Source: Pseudomonadota bacterium (lineage in GTDB: Bacteria; Desulfobacterota; Desulfarculia; Desulfarculales; Desulfarculaceae). Taken from it: a stretch of 64,000 nt of DNA. Numbering within the stretch: position 1 is the first letter of the stretch; the number at the start of each line of letters is the position of its first letter. Where the stretch lies: NCBI GenBank assembly GCA_018902755.1, contig JAHIQI010000052.1, positions 1-64,000 of the forward strand, given 5' to 3'. A program made the position numbers and the translations under genes. A model generated the notes under the pieces. That model made no database searches, had not been told where the DNA came from, and saw only the letters and a program-made list of their open reading frames with translations. Of this stretch, positions 16,598-25,488 are shown piece after piece.

Positions 16598-17731
16598 CTA
16601 GCCCTCTCCCCGGGCCGCCCCGCCGAAAAGGTCCGGGGTGGTTTCCTCGGGCGGCTCGGGGCGCTTCTTGCGCTTGGCCGGGCGGGGGGCCGCCTCGGCT
16701 TGGTCCTGCGCCGGCGGCGCGGCCTCGGCCTGGGCCTCGGGCAGGGGCGGAACCTCCTCGCCGGGCTCCAAGCCCTCCAGGGGGCCGGGGCCGGTGTAGA
16801 GAAAGCGCTCCAAAAGGCGGTGGTACTGGCTCCAGTGGCCCGGCCCGGCTTCCCGGCGGGCGGCTCCGGCCATGGCCATCTTGGCGTCCAGGTCATCGAT
16901 GAAGTTCAGCACCAGGGCCTCGGCGGTCTTGGGCTTGCGCGGGCTGCCGAACTCGTAGGCCCCGTGGTGGCTGATGATCATGTGCCGAAGATGCTCGGCC
17001 AGGTTGGGCGGGAAGTTCTCGATCCCCGCCAGCTTGGCTTCCAGCATCCTGAGGCCCAGCACCAGGTGGCCCTCCATGCGGCCCTGGTCGGTGTAGTCGA
17101 TGGGCGGGCCCAGGGTGAGCTCCAAAACCTTGCCCACGTCGTGCAGTAGAGCCCCGGCGATGAGCACCTGGGGCTCCAGGTCCGCCGGGTAGAGCCCGGC
17201 AATGGCCCGGGCCGAGCGAGCGGTGCTCACCGTATGCTCTAGAAGTCCGTGCACATAGGCGTGATGAGCTCCCTTGGCCGCCGGGGCGCTTTCAAAGGCG
17301 GCGGCGAACTCGCCATCCCGCACGAAGAAAGCTTCCAAAATTTGCTTGAGGTCCGGCTGGCTCACCCAGGACAGGGCCTCGGCCAGCCCGGCCTTCAGCT
17401 CGTCCAAAGGAACCGGGCTGGCGGGCAAAAAGGAAGCCGGTTCGGCATCAGGGTCTTGGGCCAGGGTTTGCAGCACCACCTGGGTGCGGCCCTGGTAGGA
17501 GTCCACCCGGCCGGTGGCCTTAACCACCATGCCCGGAGCCAGGGGGGCCAGCAGCTCCTCAGCCTGGTCCCAGAGGCGTCCCTCCAGCTCCCCGGTCCGG
17601 TCGCCCAGGCGCAACGTGCCGTAAGGCTTGCCGTTTTTGGTGGTGCCCAGGGAGGGGCGCAGCAGCAGATAGCTGCCGTCCAGCTCCTGGCCCGGCTGCA
17701 GGGAGGCCAGTTCGGGGGAGGCTTGGCTCAT
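16598..17731 (-). CDS. YhaM-family 3'-5' exoribonuclease (OB fold + HD domain)
   Basis: 377 aa. The N-terminal OB-fold (residues ~15-95: LLLRPSLGTTKNGKPYGTLRLGDRTGELEGRLW) is followed by an HD phosphohydrolase domain: HHAYVHGLLEHTVS and LLHDVGKVLEL, then MIISHHGAYEFGSP. This matches YhaM/CbfA, which degrade RNA or ssDNA 3'-5' with Mn2+. The last ~60 residues (Glu/Ala/Pro-rich, Arg/Lys-rich) look disordered. The start overlaps purQ by 4 bases. Confidence 0.85.
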   Translation of the reverse strand: MSQASPELASLQPGQELDGSYLLLRPSLGTTKNGKPYGTLRLGDRTGELEGRLWDQAEELLAPLAPGMVVKATGRVDSYQGRTQVVLQTLAQDPDAEPASFLPASPVPLDELKAGLAEALSWVSQPDLKQILEAFFVRDGEFAAAFESAPAAKGAHHAYVHGLLEHTVSTARSARAIAGLYPADLEPQVLIAGALLHDVGKVLELTLGPPIDYTDQGRMEGHLVLGLRMLEAKLAGIENFPPNLAEHLRHMIISHHGAYEFGSPRKPKTAEALVLNFIDDLDAKMAMAGAARREAGPGHWSQYHRLLERFLYTGPGPLEGLEPGEEVPPLPEAQAEAAPPAQDQAEAAPRPAKRKKRPEPPEETTPDLFGGAARGEG

Positions 17732-18576
17732 GCCAGGGTCTCCTGGGCGGCGGCCACCGCGTTGGTGAACACGGCCAGGCCCAGGCCCGGACCCAAGGGG
17801 TCGGGCTCCTGGCCCTTGCGGCGGGCCTTTTCCCGGTGCAGGGTCCAGTCGGGGTGCTGGCTGGCCCGGTAATAGCCCTCGGGATGGGGCATCAGGCCGA
17901 AGACCCGCCCGGAGGGGTCGCAGATTCCGGCGATGTCGTTCAATGAGCCGTTGGGGTTGGCCGGGCGGCGTCCCTGGGCGGGCTTGCCCTTGCCGTCGCC
18001 GTAGCGCACCGCCACCATGCCCAGGTCTTCCAGTTTTTGCAAGGTCTCGTCATCGCAGACGAACTTGCCCTCACCGTGGCGCACGGGCATGTCCACCCGG
18101 CCGAGGCCCTTGGTGAACAGGCAGGGGCTGTTCTCCTGGGCCAGCAGCTCCACCCAGCGGTCCTGGAAGTTGCCGCAATCGTTGGCGATGAGCGCGACCT
18201 GCCGCTCCCAGCCCCGCAGCATGGGCAACAGGCCCAGGTTCACCAGGGCCTGGAAACCGTTGCAGATGCCCAGCACTAGGCCGCCGCGATCCAGGAAGGA
18301 GCGCAGCTGCGAGTTCAAGTGATTACCCAAACGTGTGGCCAAAAGCACCCCGGCCCCGTGGTCGTCGCCCCAGGCGAAGCCGCCGTCGAAAACCAGTATC
18401 TGGTAATCGTCCAGGGTTTCCGTGGGACTCCGCTTGGCCGTGCCGGTCAGGTCGCTGATATGCACTATGGAGGCCGCCGCCCCGGCAAGATTCAGGGCGT
18501 GGGCCGTTTCGTTGTCGCAGTTGAGCCCGAAGCCGCTGAGCACCAGGGCCCGGACCTTGTCTTGGCCCGGCATCAC
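17728..18576 (-). CDS. purQ: phosphoribosylformylglycinamidine synthase, glutaminase subunit
   Basis: Glutamine amidotransferase that feeds ammonia to PurL in de novo purine synthesis. 282 aa, class I GATase: the nucleophile elbow LVLGICNGFQALVNLGLL (Cys ~106) and the C-terminal His-x-Glu in LMPHPEGYYR. It overlaps purL by 4 bases, and its stop overlaps the next start. At 282 aa it is longer than the ~225-aa Bacillus type. Confidence 0.95.
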   Translation of the reverse strand: MMPGQDKVRALVLSGFGLNCDNETAHALNLAGAAASIVHISDLTGTAKRSPTETLDDYQILVFDGGFAWGDDHGAGVLLATRLGNHLNSQLRSFLDRGGLVLGICNGFQALVNLGLLPMLRGWERQVALIANDCGNFQDRWVELLAQENSPCLFTKGLGRVDMPVRHGEGKFVCDDETLQKLEDLGMVAVRYGDGKGKPAQGRRPANPNGSLNDIAGICDPSGRVFGLMPHPEGYYRASQHPDWTLHREKARRKGQEPDPLGPGLGLAVFTNAVAAAQETLA

Positions 18577-21500
18577 ACCATCCTCCCGAAGCGCCGCCGC
18601 CAGGCCCGGCGCATCTGGGCTGCCTTGAGGGCCAGCACCGGCTCACCGGCCAGGCTCACCTCAAGCTCCTGTTTGCGGGTGACCTGGCCGATCTGGGCCC
18701 AGGGCACCTCTTCCAGTAAACGCTCGAATTCATCGCGCCACTGAGGAGCCACGGTCACCACCATGCGGCCGGTGGATTCGCTGAACAACAGGCGCATGGC
18801 GTCCAATTCCTCGTAGGCGGGCACCCCGTCCAGCTCCACGCTCAGCCCCAGACGCCCGGCCAGGACCATGCGGGCCAGGGCCAGGGCCAGGCCGCCCCGG
18901 CTGGGCACGCAGGCCGAGGCCACCAGGCCGTCTTTCAGCCCGGCGTAGACTGCCCGGCACAGGCGCTTGCTGGCGTCGAAGTCGGTCTGGGGCACGTTGA
19001 GGCCGGTGTGGCCCAAGAGGCCGTACAGAGCGCTTGCCCCCAGCTCGTCCTGGGTGAGGCCCAACACGTACACGTAGTCCCCGGCCATCTTGGGCTCCAG
19101 GGTCTGCAAGGCCCCCAGGTCCGGCACCGGCGCGGTGGCGGTGAACATCATGGTGGGCGGGCCGCTCACCCGCTGGGTGAGGCCGTGGATGCCGGTAAGG
19201 GTGCCGTCCACGTACATGGAGTCCTTGCCCGAGAGCAAGGGGACCTCCAGGGCCAGGCAGGCGTCTTTGAGCCCCCAGCAGGCGCGCACCAGCTGGGCCG
19301 CCTTGTAGCGGCCGTCGGGGTTGCCCAGGGGGTCGTGGATGATGCTGGGCCAGCAGAAGTTGTCCACCCCGCCCACCTGCTCGGGATCGCCGCCCACCGC
19401 CACCAAGCGGCGCATGGCCTCCTCCACGCTGGCGGTGACCATGTGGTAGGTGTCGATGTCGCCGTAGTCGGTGAGCAAAACCTGGGCCATGGACAGGCCC
19501 GCCCGGGAGGTGAGCACCGGCAGAATCACCGCCGCCTCCGACGGGGCGTCCTGGTCCCGGCCCACGAAGGGCTTGACCAGGCTGGTGCCCTGCACCTCGT
19601 GGTCGTACTGGCGGTTTATCCACTCACGGGAGCAGAGGTTGGGCGAATCCAGCAGGTCCACCACCAGGCCGCTGAGGTCGGCGGGCGGCTTGATCACCGG
19701 CTCGCTAAGGCCTCGGGCGGCGGGCGGGGTCCACAGGGCCTCGAACTGCCACTGGGGGAAGCCCTCTTCCAAAAACTCCACGTCCACGTAGCAGCAGACG
19801 TCCTCGCCGTAGGTGAGCTTGAGCTTGCCGTCGCCGGTGAAGGCGCCGATCACCGTGGACTCCACCTGGTGCTTGTCGGCCAGGTCCATGAAGGCCTCGA
19901 TGTCTTCGGGCTCCACGGCCACGGTCATGCGCTCCTGGCTCTCGCTGACCCAGATCTGCCAGGGGTCCAGGCCCGCGTACTTGAGCGGCACCTTCTTGAG
20001 GTCCACCTCGGCCCCTGGGCTAAGGCGGGCGCTCTCGCCCACCGAGCTGCTCAGGCCGCCGCCGCCGTTGTCGGTGATGTAGGGCACCAACCCGGCGTCG
20101 CGGGCCTCCAAAAGGAAGTCGTGCATCTTCTTCTGGGTGTAGGGGTCGCCTATCTGCACGTGGCCCGCCGGAGTGTTCTCGCTGTAGCCCGCGCTGGAGG
20201 CGGTGACCCCGTGGATGCCGTCGGCCCCCACCCGGCCCCCGCACATCACCACCAACTGGCCGGGCTTGGTGGTCTTTTCCTCGGTTGGCTCGCCGTTAAG
20301 CTTGGCGGGGATCACCCCCACCGCCGAGACGAACACCAGGCACTTGCCCAGGTAGCGCGGGTCGAAGTAAAGGATGCCCGAGGCGGTGGGGATGCCGCTC
20401 TTGTTGCCCCCGTCGCGCACCCCCTCGATGATGCCGTCCAGCAGGCGGCGCGGGTGCAGGGCCGGGGTCAGCTCGCCGTGATAGTCCCGGGGGGCCACGC
20501 AGAAGCCCCACAGCCCGGCCACCAGCTTGGAGCCCTTGCCGGTGCCCATGGGGTCGCGGTAGACCCCCACGATGCCGGTGATGGCCCCGCCGTAGGCCTC
20601 CATGTTGCTGGGGCTGTTGTGGGTCTCGCCGGTGATCACGTAGTTGTTCTCGTGGTCCAGCTTGGCCACGCCCGCGTTGTCCCACAACACGCTGACCACC
20701 CAGTCCTTGGCCGCGGCCAGCTCCTCGGTGGGGGCCTTGATGGTCTCCTTGAACAGGTTGGCCACCTCCCGGCGCTCGCCGCTGACCAGGTCCTGGTACA
20801 CGAAGCGGCCGCCGAAGGTGTTGTGGTTGCAATGGTCGCTACGGGCCTGGCTTACGTACTCCATCTCCACGTCGGTGGGGTCGCCCAGGCCCACGGCCCG
20901 GCGCTCTTCGCGCACCTTGGGGTCGTTGAAGTAGGCCCGGATCACCGGCAGGTCGGCCGGGTTCAAAAACAGGTCCCGGGCGGCGCTGAGCTCCATCAGC
21001 TCCTGGTCGCTGCCGATGGCCAGGCTCTTGAAGCCGGGCTGGTGGGTGAGCCGCACCTTGGGCACGGTGACCCCCACGCCCTGGTCCGGGTACCACTTGC
21101 CGCGCGGGATTATGCGCCAGGTCTGGATGAGCCCGTTGGCCAAAAGCTGGCGGCAGATGGCCTCGGCTCCGGCGGCGTCCAGCTTGGGAGCCTCGATCAG
21201 GTACAGGCGGCTGAAATACACCGCCTCGTCCTCGCCGAAGCCGCGGCCCAACACGTCGGCCATGGCCTCCAGGGCGGTGTCGCCCTGGTTGTCCTTCACG
21301 CCGGGCTTGAAGCCCACCCACAGGGCCCAGTGGAAGCCGGGCAGCACCTCATGCGCCAGAGGCGAAAAGGAGCTGAGCTCGGTCACCGGGTTGGTGAATA
21401 TTTCCTGCCGGGCCCGTTCCAGTTGGTCGGGGTCCAGCTTGGTGTCGAAGGTCAGGACCTTGAGCACCCGAACTTTGTCCAGGGCCAGCCCCAAATAGGC

Positions 21501-21578
21501 GCGGGCCTTGGTGATGAGCCCACCGGCGGCGGGGTCGTTAAGCTGGGGCTTGAGGCCTATTTCCAGGCGCTGGGCCAT
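18573..21578 (-). CDS. purL: phosphoribosylformylglycinamidine synthase, fused PurS-PurL
   Basis: The synthetase subunit forms FGAM from FGAR with ATP. At 1001 aa it exceeds the usual ~740-aa PurL. The first ~80 residues look like a PurS module (GLITKARAYLGLALDKVRVLKVLTF) and are followed by a second PurS-like stretch. The catalytic half has SDHCNHNTFGG, the ATP-binding GETHNSPSNMEAYGGAITG and DNGGGGLSSSVGESA. A separate purS is therefore not needed. It is the first gene of the minus-strand operon purL-purQ-yhaM-tmk-holB-ricT-metG, in which most joints overlap. Confidence 0.95.
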   Translation of the reverse strand: MAQRLEIGLKPQLNDPAAGGLITKARAYLGLALDKVRVLKVLTFDTKLDPDQLERARQEIFTNPVTELSSFSPLAHEVLPGFHWALWVGFKPGVKDNQGDTALEAMADVLGRGFGEDEAVYFSRLYLIEAPKLDAAGAEAICRQLLANGLIQTWRIIPRGKWYPDQGVGVTVPKVRLTHQPGFKSLAIGSDQELMELSAARDLFLNPADLPVIRAYFNDPKVREERRAVGLGDPTDVEMEYVSQARSDHCNHNTFGGRFVYQDLVSGERREVANLFKETIKAPTEELAAAKDWVVSVLWDNAGVAKLDHENNYVITGETHNSPSNMEAYGGAITGIVGVYRDPMGTGKGSKLVAGLWGFCVAPRDYHGELTPALHPRRLLDGIIEGVRDGGNKSGIPTASGILYFDPRYLGKCLVFVSAVGVIPAKLNGEPTEEKTTKPGQLVVMCGGRVGADGIHGVTASSAGYSENTPAGHVQIGDPYTQKKMHDFLLEARDAGLVPYITDNGGGGLSSSVGESARLSPGAEVDLKKVPLKYAGLDPWQIWVSESQERMTVAVEPEDIEAFMDLADKHQVESTVIGAFTGDGKLKLTYGEDVCCYVDVEFLEEGFPQWQFEALWTPPAARGLSEPVIKPPADLSGLVVDLLDSPNLCSREWINRQYDHEVQGTSLVKPFVGRDQDAPSEAAVILPVLTSRAGLSMAQVLLTDYGDIDTYHMVTASVEEAMRRLVAVGGDPEQVGGVDNFCWPSIIHDPLGNPDGRYKAAQLVRACWGLKDACLALEVPLLSGKDSMYVDGTLTGIHGLTQRVSGPPTMMFTATAPVPDLGALQTLEPKMAGDYVYVLGLTQDELGASALYGLLGHTGLNVPQTDFDASKRLCRAVYAGLKDGLVASACVPSRGGLALALARMVLAGRLGLSVELDGVPAYEELDAMRLLFSESTGRMVVTVAPQWRDEFERLLEEVPWAQIGQVTRKQELEVSLAGEPVLALKAAQMRRAWRRRFGRMV

Positions 21579-21654
21579 GGTTCCTCACAAGGGTTAAACA
21601 TGCATCGCATCGGGAAAACATGATCTTAGCAAGCAGGCGGGAGCCTGGCAAGGC

Positions 21655-21798
21655 TCACTCCCTGGGTGGCAGCTTGGCGCTCAGGTTGCGCAGCCAGCGG
21701 AAGAAGAGCAAACCGAACCCCACGGCCAGCAAAACGCCCAAGGTCATGGCCAGGGCTTTGATGGCCCACAGCGGCAGGGATTGGATATATTCCAGCAT
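21655..21798 (-). CDS. small single-pass membrane protein
   Basis: 47 aa from ATG 21798, preceded by GGGGAG; a longer frame to 21870 has no clear site. It shows a short amphipathic start (MLEYIQSLPLWAIKAL), one hydrophobic helix (AMTLGVLLAVGFGLLFF) and a basic C-terminus (RWLRNLSAKLPPRE). It lies downstream-facing, away from purL, and is convergent with nothing. It is unrecognised and could be spurious. Confidence 0.4.
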   Translation of the reverse strand: MLEYIQSLPLWAIKALAMTLGVLLAVGFGLLFFRWLRNLSAKLPPRE

Positions 21799-21958
21799 GG
21801 GCTCCCCGATTTGGTTGCACGAACCCTCCGCCGCAAAAAGCCGCAAGCGGCCGAGCCGCTCAAGGTTCATGAAACACGCTATCTTACATGGATATTATAC
21901 CGGCTTTTCCCGGCGCTCATAGCCTAGCACTTTGGCCCCGGCTGGACCATAATGGGGC

Positions 21959-23296
21959 ATGCCCGAATGCGAAAAGCAAAGCGCCACCCTGGAAATCCTC
22001 CACCCCCTGGACCGCTGGCCGCCCGCCGGGGTCACCGTGGTGCTGGCCATCCAGTGGCTGGTGATCCTGGTGCCCGGAGTCTTGGTGCTGGGCGAGGTGG
22101 TGGGACTGGCCTGGGGCCTGGACGCGGCCCAGCGGGTGGCCTACATGCAGCGCCTGCTGTTGGTCTCCGCTGCCGCCCAGGCGGCCCAGGTGCTCTGGGG
22201 GCACAAGCTGCCCGGCCAGGTGGGGCCCTCGGCGGTGCTCATCGTGGGCACCCTGGCCACCATCGCCGCCGGTCCGGCCTCGGTGGCCGGGGCCATGGCC
22301 GTGGGCGCGGGGCTTACCGCCCTGGCCGGGTTCACCGGCCTGGCCGCCCGCATGGGGCGGTTCTACACCCCGCCGGTGCTCTCCTCCTCCCTGCTGTTGG
22401 TGGCCATGAGCCTGACCCCCACCATGCGCGATCTGCTCTACACCCCGGCCGCCGGGGGAGGCTCGCTCTCGGGCGGATTTTTGTTCGGCCTGGGCCTGGT
22501 GCTGGTGATGCTCCTGGCCCAGTACCGCCTCAAGGGCCTGTGGTCCTCGGCGGTGCTCTTGTTCGGCATGGCCCTGGGCAGCCTGGCCTACTACGCCCTG
22601 GGCCTGGAGCCCTGGCCCGCCTGGCGGGGCGGGGCCATGACCGGGCTGCCGGGGCTGTTCCCCACCGGCCTGGAGTTCAACCCCGGAGTCATCGCCGCCT
22701 TCGTGCTGTGCTATTTGGCGCTGATCAGCAACGAGCTGGCCACCATCGAGTCCACCGGGCAGCTCATCGGGGCCACGGGCATGGACGGCCGGGCCAACCG
22801 GGGGGTGGCCGTGGCCGGGCTGGGCGGGGTGGCCGCCGGGCTCATGGGCTCCTTGGGGCCGGTGACCTATTCGGTGAGCCCGGCGGTGGTCATCAGCACC
22901 AAGAGCGCCAGCCGCTACACCCTGCTGCCCATGGCAGGGGCGGTGGCCGCCCTGGCCCTGTGGCCGGAAGGCCTGTACCTGTTCAGCCTGGTGCCCGCCC
23001 CGGTGGTGGGTGCGGTTCTGCTCACCCTCATGGCCCAGAGCGTCTACGCCGCCCTGCACCTGCTCCTGGAGGGCGGCAAGATGCCCAGCTGGTCCAGCGG
23101 GGCCACCGTGGGCATGGCGCTGATCACCGGGGTGATCGTCAGCTTCATCCCCGAGGCGGCCCGCCAGGCCCTGCACCCGGTGATCCGGCCCATCCTGGCC
23201 AACGGCTTTGTCATGGGCCTGGTGGTGGCGCTGCTGTTGGAGCATGTGTTCTTCAGGCGGCAGAAGGACGACACGATTCCAGCCCCGCGTTTGTAG
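21959..23296 (+). CDS. NCS2-family nucleobase (uracil/xanthine-type) permease
   Basis: 445 aa with about 12-14 hydrophobic segments; an integral inner-membrane symporter. It shows the NCS2 arrangement: an early Gln/Trp-containing helix (LAIQWLVILVPGVLVLG), the conserved mid-protein acidic segment ISNELATIESTGQLIGATGM (TM8 equivalent), and a Gly-rich half-helix (VAAGLMGSLGPVTYSVSP). The substrate cannot be fixed from sequence. Its position, divergent from the purine operon 380 bp away, favours a purine base. I saw no purine riboswitch in the short leader. Confidence 0.85.
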   Translation: MPECEKQSATLEILHPLDRWPPAGVTVVLAIQWLVILVPGVLVLGEVVGLAWGLDAAQRVAYMQRLLLVSAAAQAAQVLWGHKLPGQVGPSAVLIVGTLATIAAGPASVAGAMAVGAGLTALAGFTGLAARMGRFYTPPVLSSSLLLVAMSLTPTMRDLLYTPAAGGGSLSGGFLFGLGLVLVMLLAQYRLKGLWSSAVLLFGMALGSLAYYALGLEPWPAWRGGAMTGLPGLFPTGLEFNPGVIAAFVLCYLALISNELATIESTGQLIGATGMDGRANRGVAVAGLGGVAAGLMGSLGPVTYSVSPAVVISTKSASRYTLLPMAGAVAALALWPEGLYLFSLVPAPVVGAVLLTLMAQSVYAALHLLLEGGKMPSWSSGATVGMALITGVIVSFIPEAARQALHPVIRPILANGFVMGLVVALLLEHVFFRRQKDDTIPAPRL

Positions 23297-23338
23297 AGCC
23301 TGAATTAGGTTAAAGCCGATCAGCGCAATGGAATCAAA

Positions 23339-23974
23339 GTGAATTATTCGACATATTTTTCAAAGCAGGCGAGAAAACCCACCGGCATTTTTGGTCGTTT
23401 TCGCATGTCTCGGATTTTCGAAAAGGGAAACGCCGAGCTGAATGCTCTAGTGTTTAAAACCGTATCCGTAGAGGATAATGATCATGCCTTGGAAATAGGT
23501 TCCGGCACTGGAACGCTTATCAAGGATATTGCCGACACGATTTCAAAAGGATTGATAGAGGGAATTGATTTTTCCAAACCGATGGTCTCCATAGCCCGGA
23601 AAAAAAATAAAAAACACATCAACGGCGGTAAAGTGAAAATCCATTTGGGTGACTTTGACCAAGTTGTATTCGACCCAAATAGTTTTGATAAAATATTTAC
23701 TGTAAACACGGTTTATTTTTGGAAAAACCCGGATGCTACCATTGCTGAAATCCATCGCATTCTAAAGCCGGGAGGCAAGTTGGTTATTGGGTTCCACGAT
23801 AAAAGTGAAATGAAAAAAATGCCTCTTAATAAAGACGTTTTTAAATATTACTCCACACACGACTTCCAAGAGCTTCTTTTGAACCATGGTGGGCTTGATA
23901 ACATTGAAATTGTTTCTAAAAGTGGCGGCCAAAAAGTTAGCTATTGCGCCGTTTGTATGAAATCAGAGGCATAA
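23339..23974 (+). CDS. class I SAM-dependent methyltransferase (AT-rich, probably acquired)
   Basis: 211 aa with GTG start. It has motif I ALEIGSGTGTLIKDIA, an acidic post-I strand (GIDFSKPM), motif II IFTVNTVYFWKNPD and motif III ILKPGGKLVIGF, the Methyltransf_11 pattern; substrate unknown. The codon usage is AT-rich (many AAA, ATT, TTT), in strong contrast with the flanking ~67% G+C genes. That points to recent horizontal transfer. The ribosome-binding site is weak (AATCAAA). It stands alone between the permease and a repeat-bearing gap. Confidence 0.85.
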   Translation: MNYSTYFSKQARKPTGIFGRFRMSRIFEKGNAELNALVFKTVSVEDNDHALEIGSGTGTLIKDIADTISKGLIEGIDFSKPMVSIARKKNKKHINGGKVKIHLGDFDQVVFDPNSFDKIFTVNTVYFWKNPDATIAEIHRILKPGGKLVIGFHDKSEMKKMPLNKDVFKYYSTHDFQELLLNHGGLDNIEIVSKSGGQKVSYCAVCMKSEA

Positions 23975-24248
23975 TTACCGTATTAACGACGAACCGGGAC
24001 AAAAAGCGCCGCGGCTTCTGCCCGCCACCTTGCCGGGCCCTCCCTGGCTGTGCCGCGAAGATATGAGCCATGGCGTAGGTTGGGTTGAGAGCCTCCTAGC
24101 CCGAAGCCCAACAAACCCTGCGGTGTATATATTTTACCAAGATTAAGCAGCATTATCGCCGCTGTATTTGCCTCGCCCCGCCGATACATTTAAAAGAAGG
24201 GGGCCGGACGCCCGCCTTCTTGATCACTCCTATCAAGGAGACAGGCGC
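23975..24248. repeat. degraded repeat remnants in the gap
   Basis: This holds an end fragment of the long-palindrome repeat (CCTGGCTGTGCCGCGAAG near 24040) and a GCGTAGGTTGGGTTGAG...GCCCAACAA hairpin repeat (24073-24114). A short inverted pair, GAAGG...GGGCCGGACGCCC (24195-24220), lies just ahead of the next gene. No coding sequence is seen. Confidence 0.5.
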
Positions 24249-25103
24249 ATGCACGAAGGCAAACCCAGCCAAACCGCCCTGCGCGTGGCCACCCACCGGG
24301 CGGCCCACCAGCTTTTGGACCGCCCCAAGGTTCTGGACGATCCCGTGGCCCTGGACATGCTGGGCCCGGAGCGGGCCCAGGCCCTCAGGGCCGACCCGCG
24401 CTCCAGCGAGACCTCGGTCATCGCCCGCTACATGCGGGCCTTTGTCGCCGCCCGCAGCCGCCTGGCCGAGGACGAGTTGGGCCGGGCCATGGAGCGGGGA
24501 GTGGGGCAATACGTGGTTCTGGGTGCGGGCCTGGACACCTTCGCCCTGCGCAACCCCCACCCCCCCGAGGCCCTCAAAATATTCGAGGTGGATTTCCCGG
24601 CCACCCAGGCCTGGAAGTGGGAGCTGATGGCCCAGGCGGGCCTGGCCGCGCCGGATAGCCTCACCTACGTGCCCCTGGATTTTCACCGGCAGACCCTGGC
24701 CCAGGGCCTGGAGCGGGCGGGCCACGACGCCACCCGCCCCAGCTTCTTCTCCTGGCTGGGGGTGGCGCCCTACCTGGTCCCCGAGGCGGTCAGGGCCACC
24801 CTGGGTTTCATCGCCTCCTGCCCCAAGGGCAGCGGGGTGGTGTTCGACTACATGATCGACCCGAAGGGCATGAGCCTCTGGGAGCGCCTGCTGCTCAAGG
24901 GCATAGGGGCGGTCACCAAGGCCTCTGGCGAACCGCTGCGCTCCCACTTCGAACCCGCCGCCCTGGCCGGGGAGCTGGACGCCCTGGGCTTCTCCCAAAC
25001 CCGCGACCTGGACCAGGCGGCCATCAACGGCCTGTACTTCAGCGGCCGCGAGGATGGGCTGGGGGTGGGCAGGATGTCCCACATCATGGTTGGGTGGGTA
25101 TAG
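24249..25103 (+). CDS. leucine carboxyl methyltransferase-like SAM-dependent methyltransferase
   Basis: 284 aa from ATG 24249, with AAGGAG upstream; an earlier in-frame ATG at 24168 lacks a site. It matches the LCMT/TIGR00027-type fold: TALRVATHRAAHQLLD at the N-terminus, the SAM-binding YVVLGAGLDTFALR (~90), FEVDFPATQAWKWELM, and FFSWLGVAPYLVPEAVRATL. In this family the methyl acceptor is usually unknown (O-methylation of polyketides or small acids). It is monocistronic and followed by two tandem long-palindrome repeats. Confidence 0.85.
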   Translation: MHEGKPSQTALRVATHRAAHQLLDRPKVLDDPVALDMLGPERAQALRADPRSSETSVIARYMRAFVAARSRLAEDELGRAMERGVGQYVVLGAGLDTFALRNPHPPEALKIFEVDFPATQAWKWELMAQAGLAAPDSLTYVPLDFHRQTLAQGLERAGHDATRPSFFSWLGVAPYLVPEAVRATLGFIASCPKGSGVVFDYMIDPKGMSLWERLLLKGIGAVTKASGEPLRSHFEPAALAGELDALGFSQTRDLDQAAINGLYFSGREDGLGVGRMSHIMVGWV

Positions 25104-25109
25104 GCGTGG

Positions 25110-25231
25110 GCGGCTGCGCCAGACCCCGCATGGCGGCGTTGTCGGCGTCCCTCGGTCCTCGCTGTAGGCTTGGCTACAGCTGCGTCCCTCGTTCGCCTGC
25201 CGCCTTGCCCTGCGGTGCCTGGCTGTGCCGC
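25110..25231. repeat. long-palindrome intergenic repeat, copy 2
   Basis: 122 bp, GCGGCTGCGCCAGACCCCGC ... GGTGCCTGGCTGTGCCGC, with a central CTGTAGGCTTGGCTACAG stem. It is placed 6 bp after the methyltransferase stop and 8 bp before copy 3. Confidence 0.85.
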
Positions 25232-25239
25232 TGGCCGGG

Positions 25240-25360
25240 GCGGCTTCGCCAGACGGCGGGATGCCGCGTTGCCGCCTTCGCTCCAGCCTCGACGTAGCTT
25301 TTGCTACGCCTCCGGCTGTCGCTTGTCGGCGCCTTGCCTGCCGCCGTCTGGCTGTGCCGC
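25240..25360. repeat. long-palindrome intergenic repeat, copy 3
   Basis: 121 bp, GCGGCTTCGCCAGACGGCGG ... GCCGCCGTCTGGCTGTGCCGC, with the central stem CGTAGCTTTTGCTACG. The following 25397-25435 holds the shorter GCGTAGGTTGGG...AACCCAACA hairpin, which may terminate the convergent minus-strand gene. Confidence 0.85.
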
Positions 25361-25488
25361 TGGGAGGCAAGCAGACGTCCGCACATTTCAGAAATAGCGT
25401 AGGTTGGGTAGAGGGCGAAGCCCGAAACCCAACAACTCCACAAATCGCTTTTACTGGAATTAGGCGGTCGGCGCTGGGAACGCCTCCC

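Noticed and set aside
21799..21958. Purine riboswitch ahead of the nucleobase permease
   Set aside because: The leader is short and I could not find the three-way-junction core motifs.
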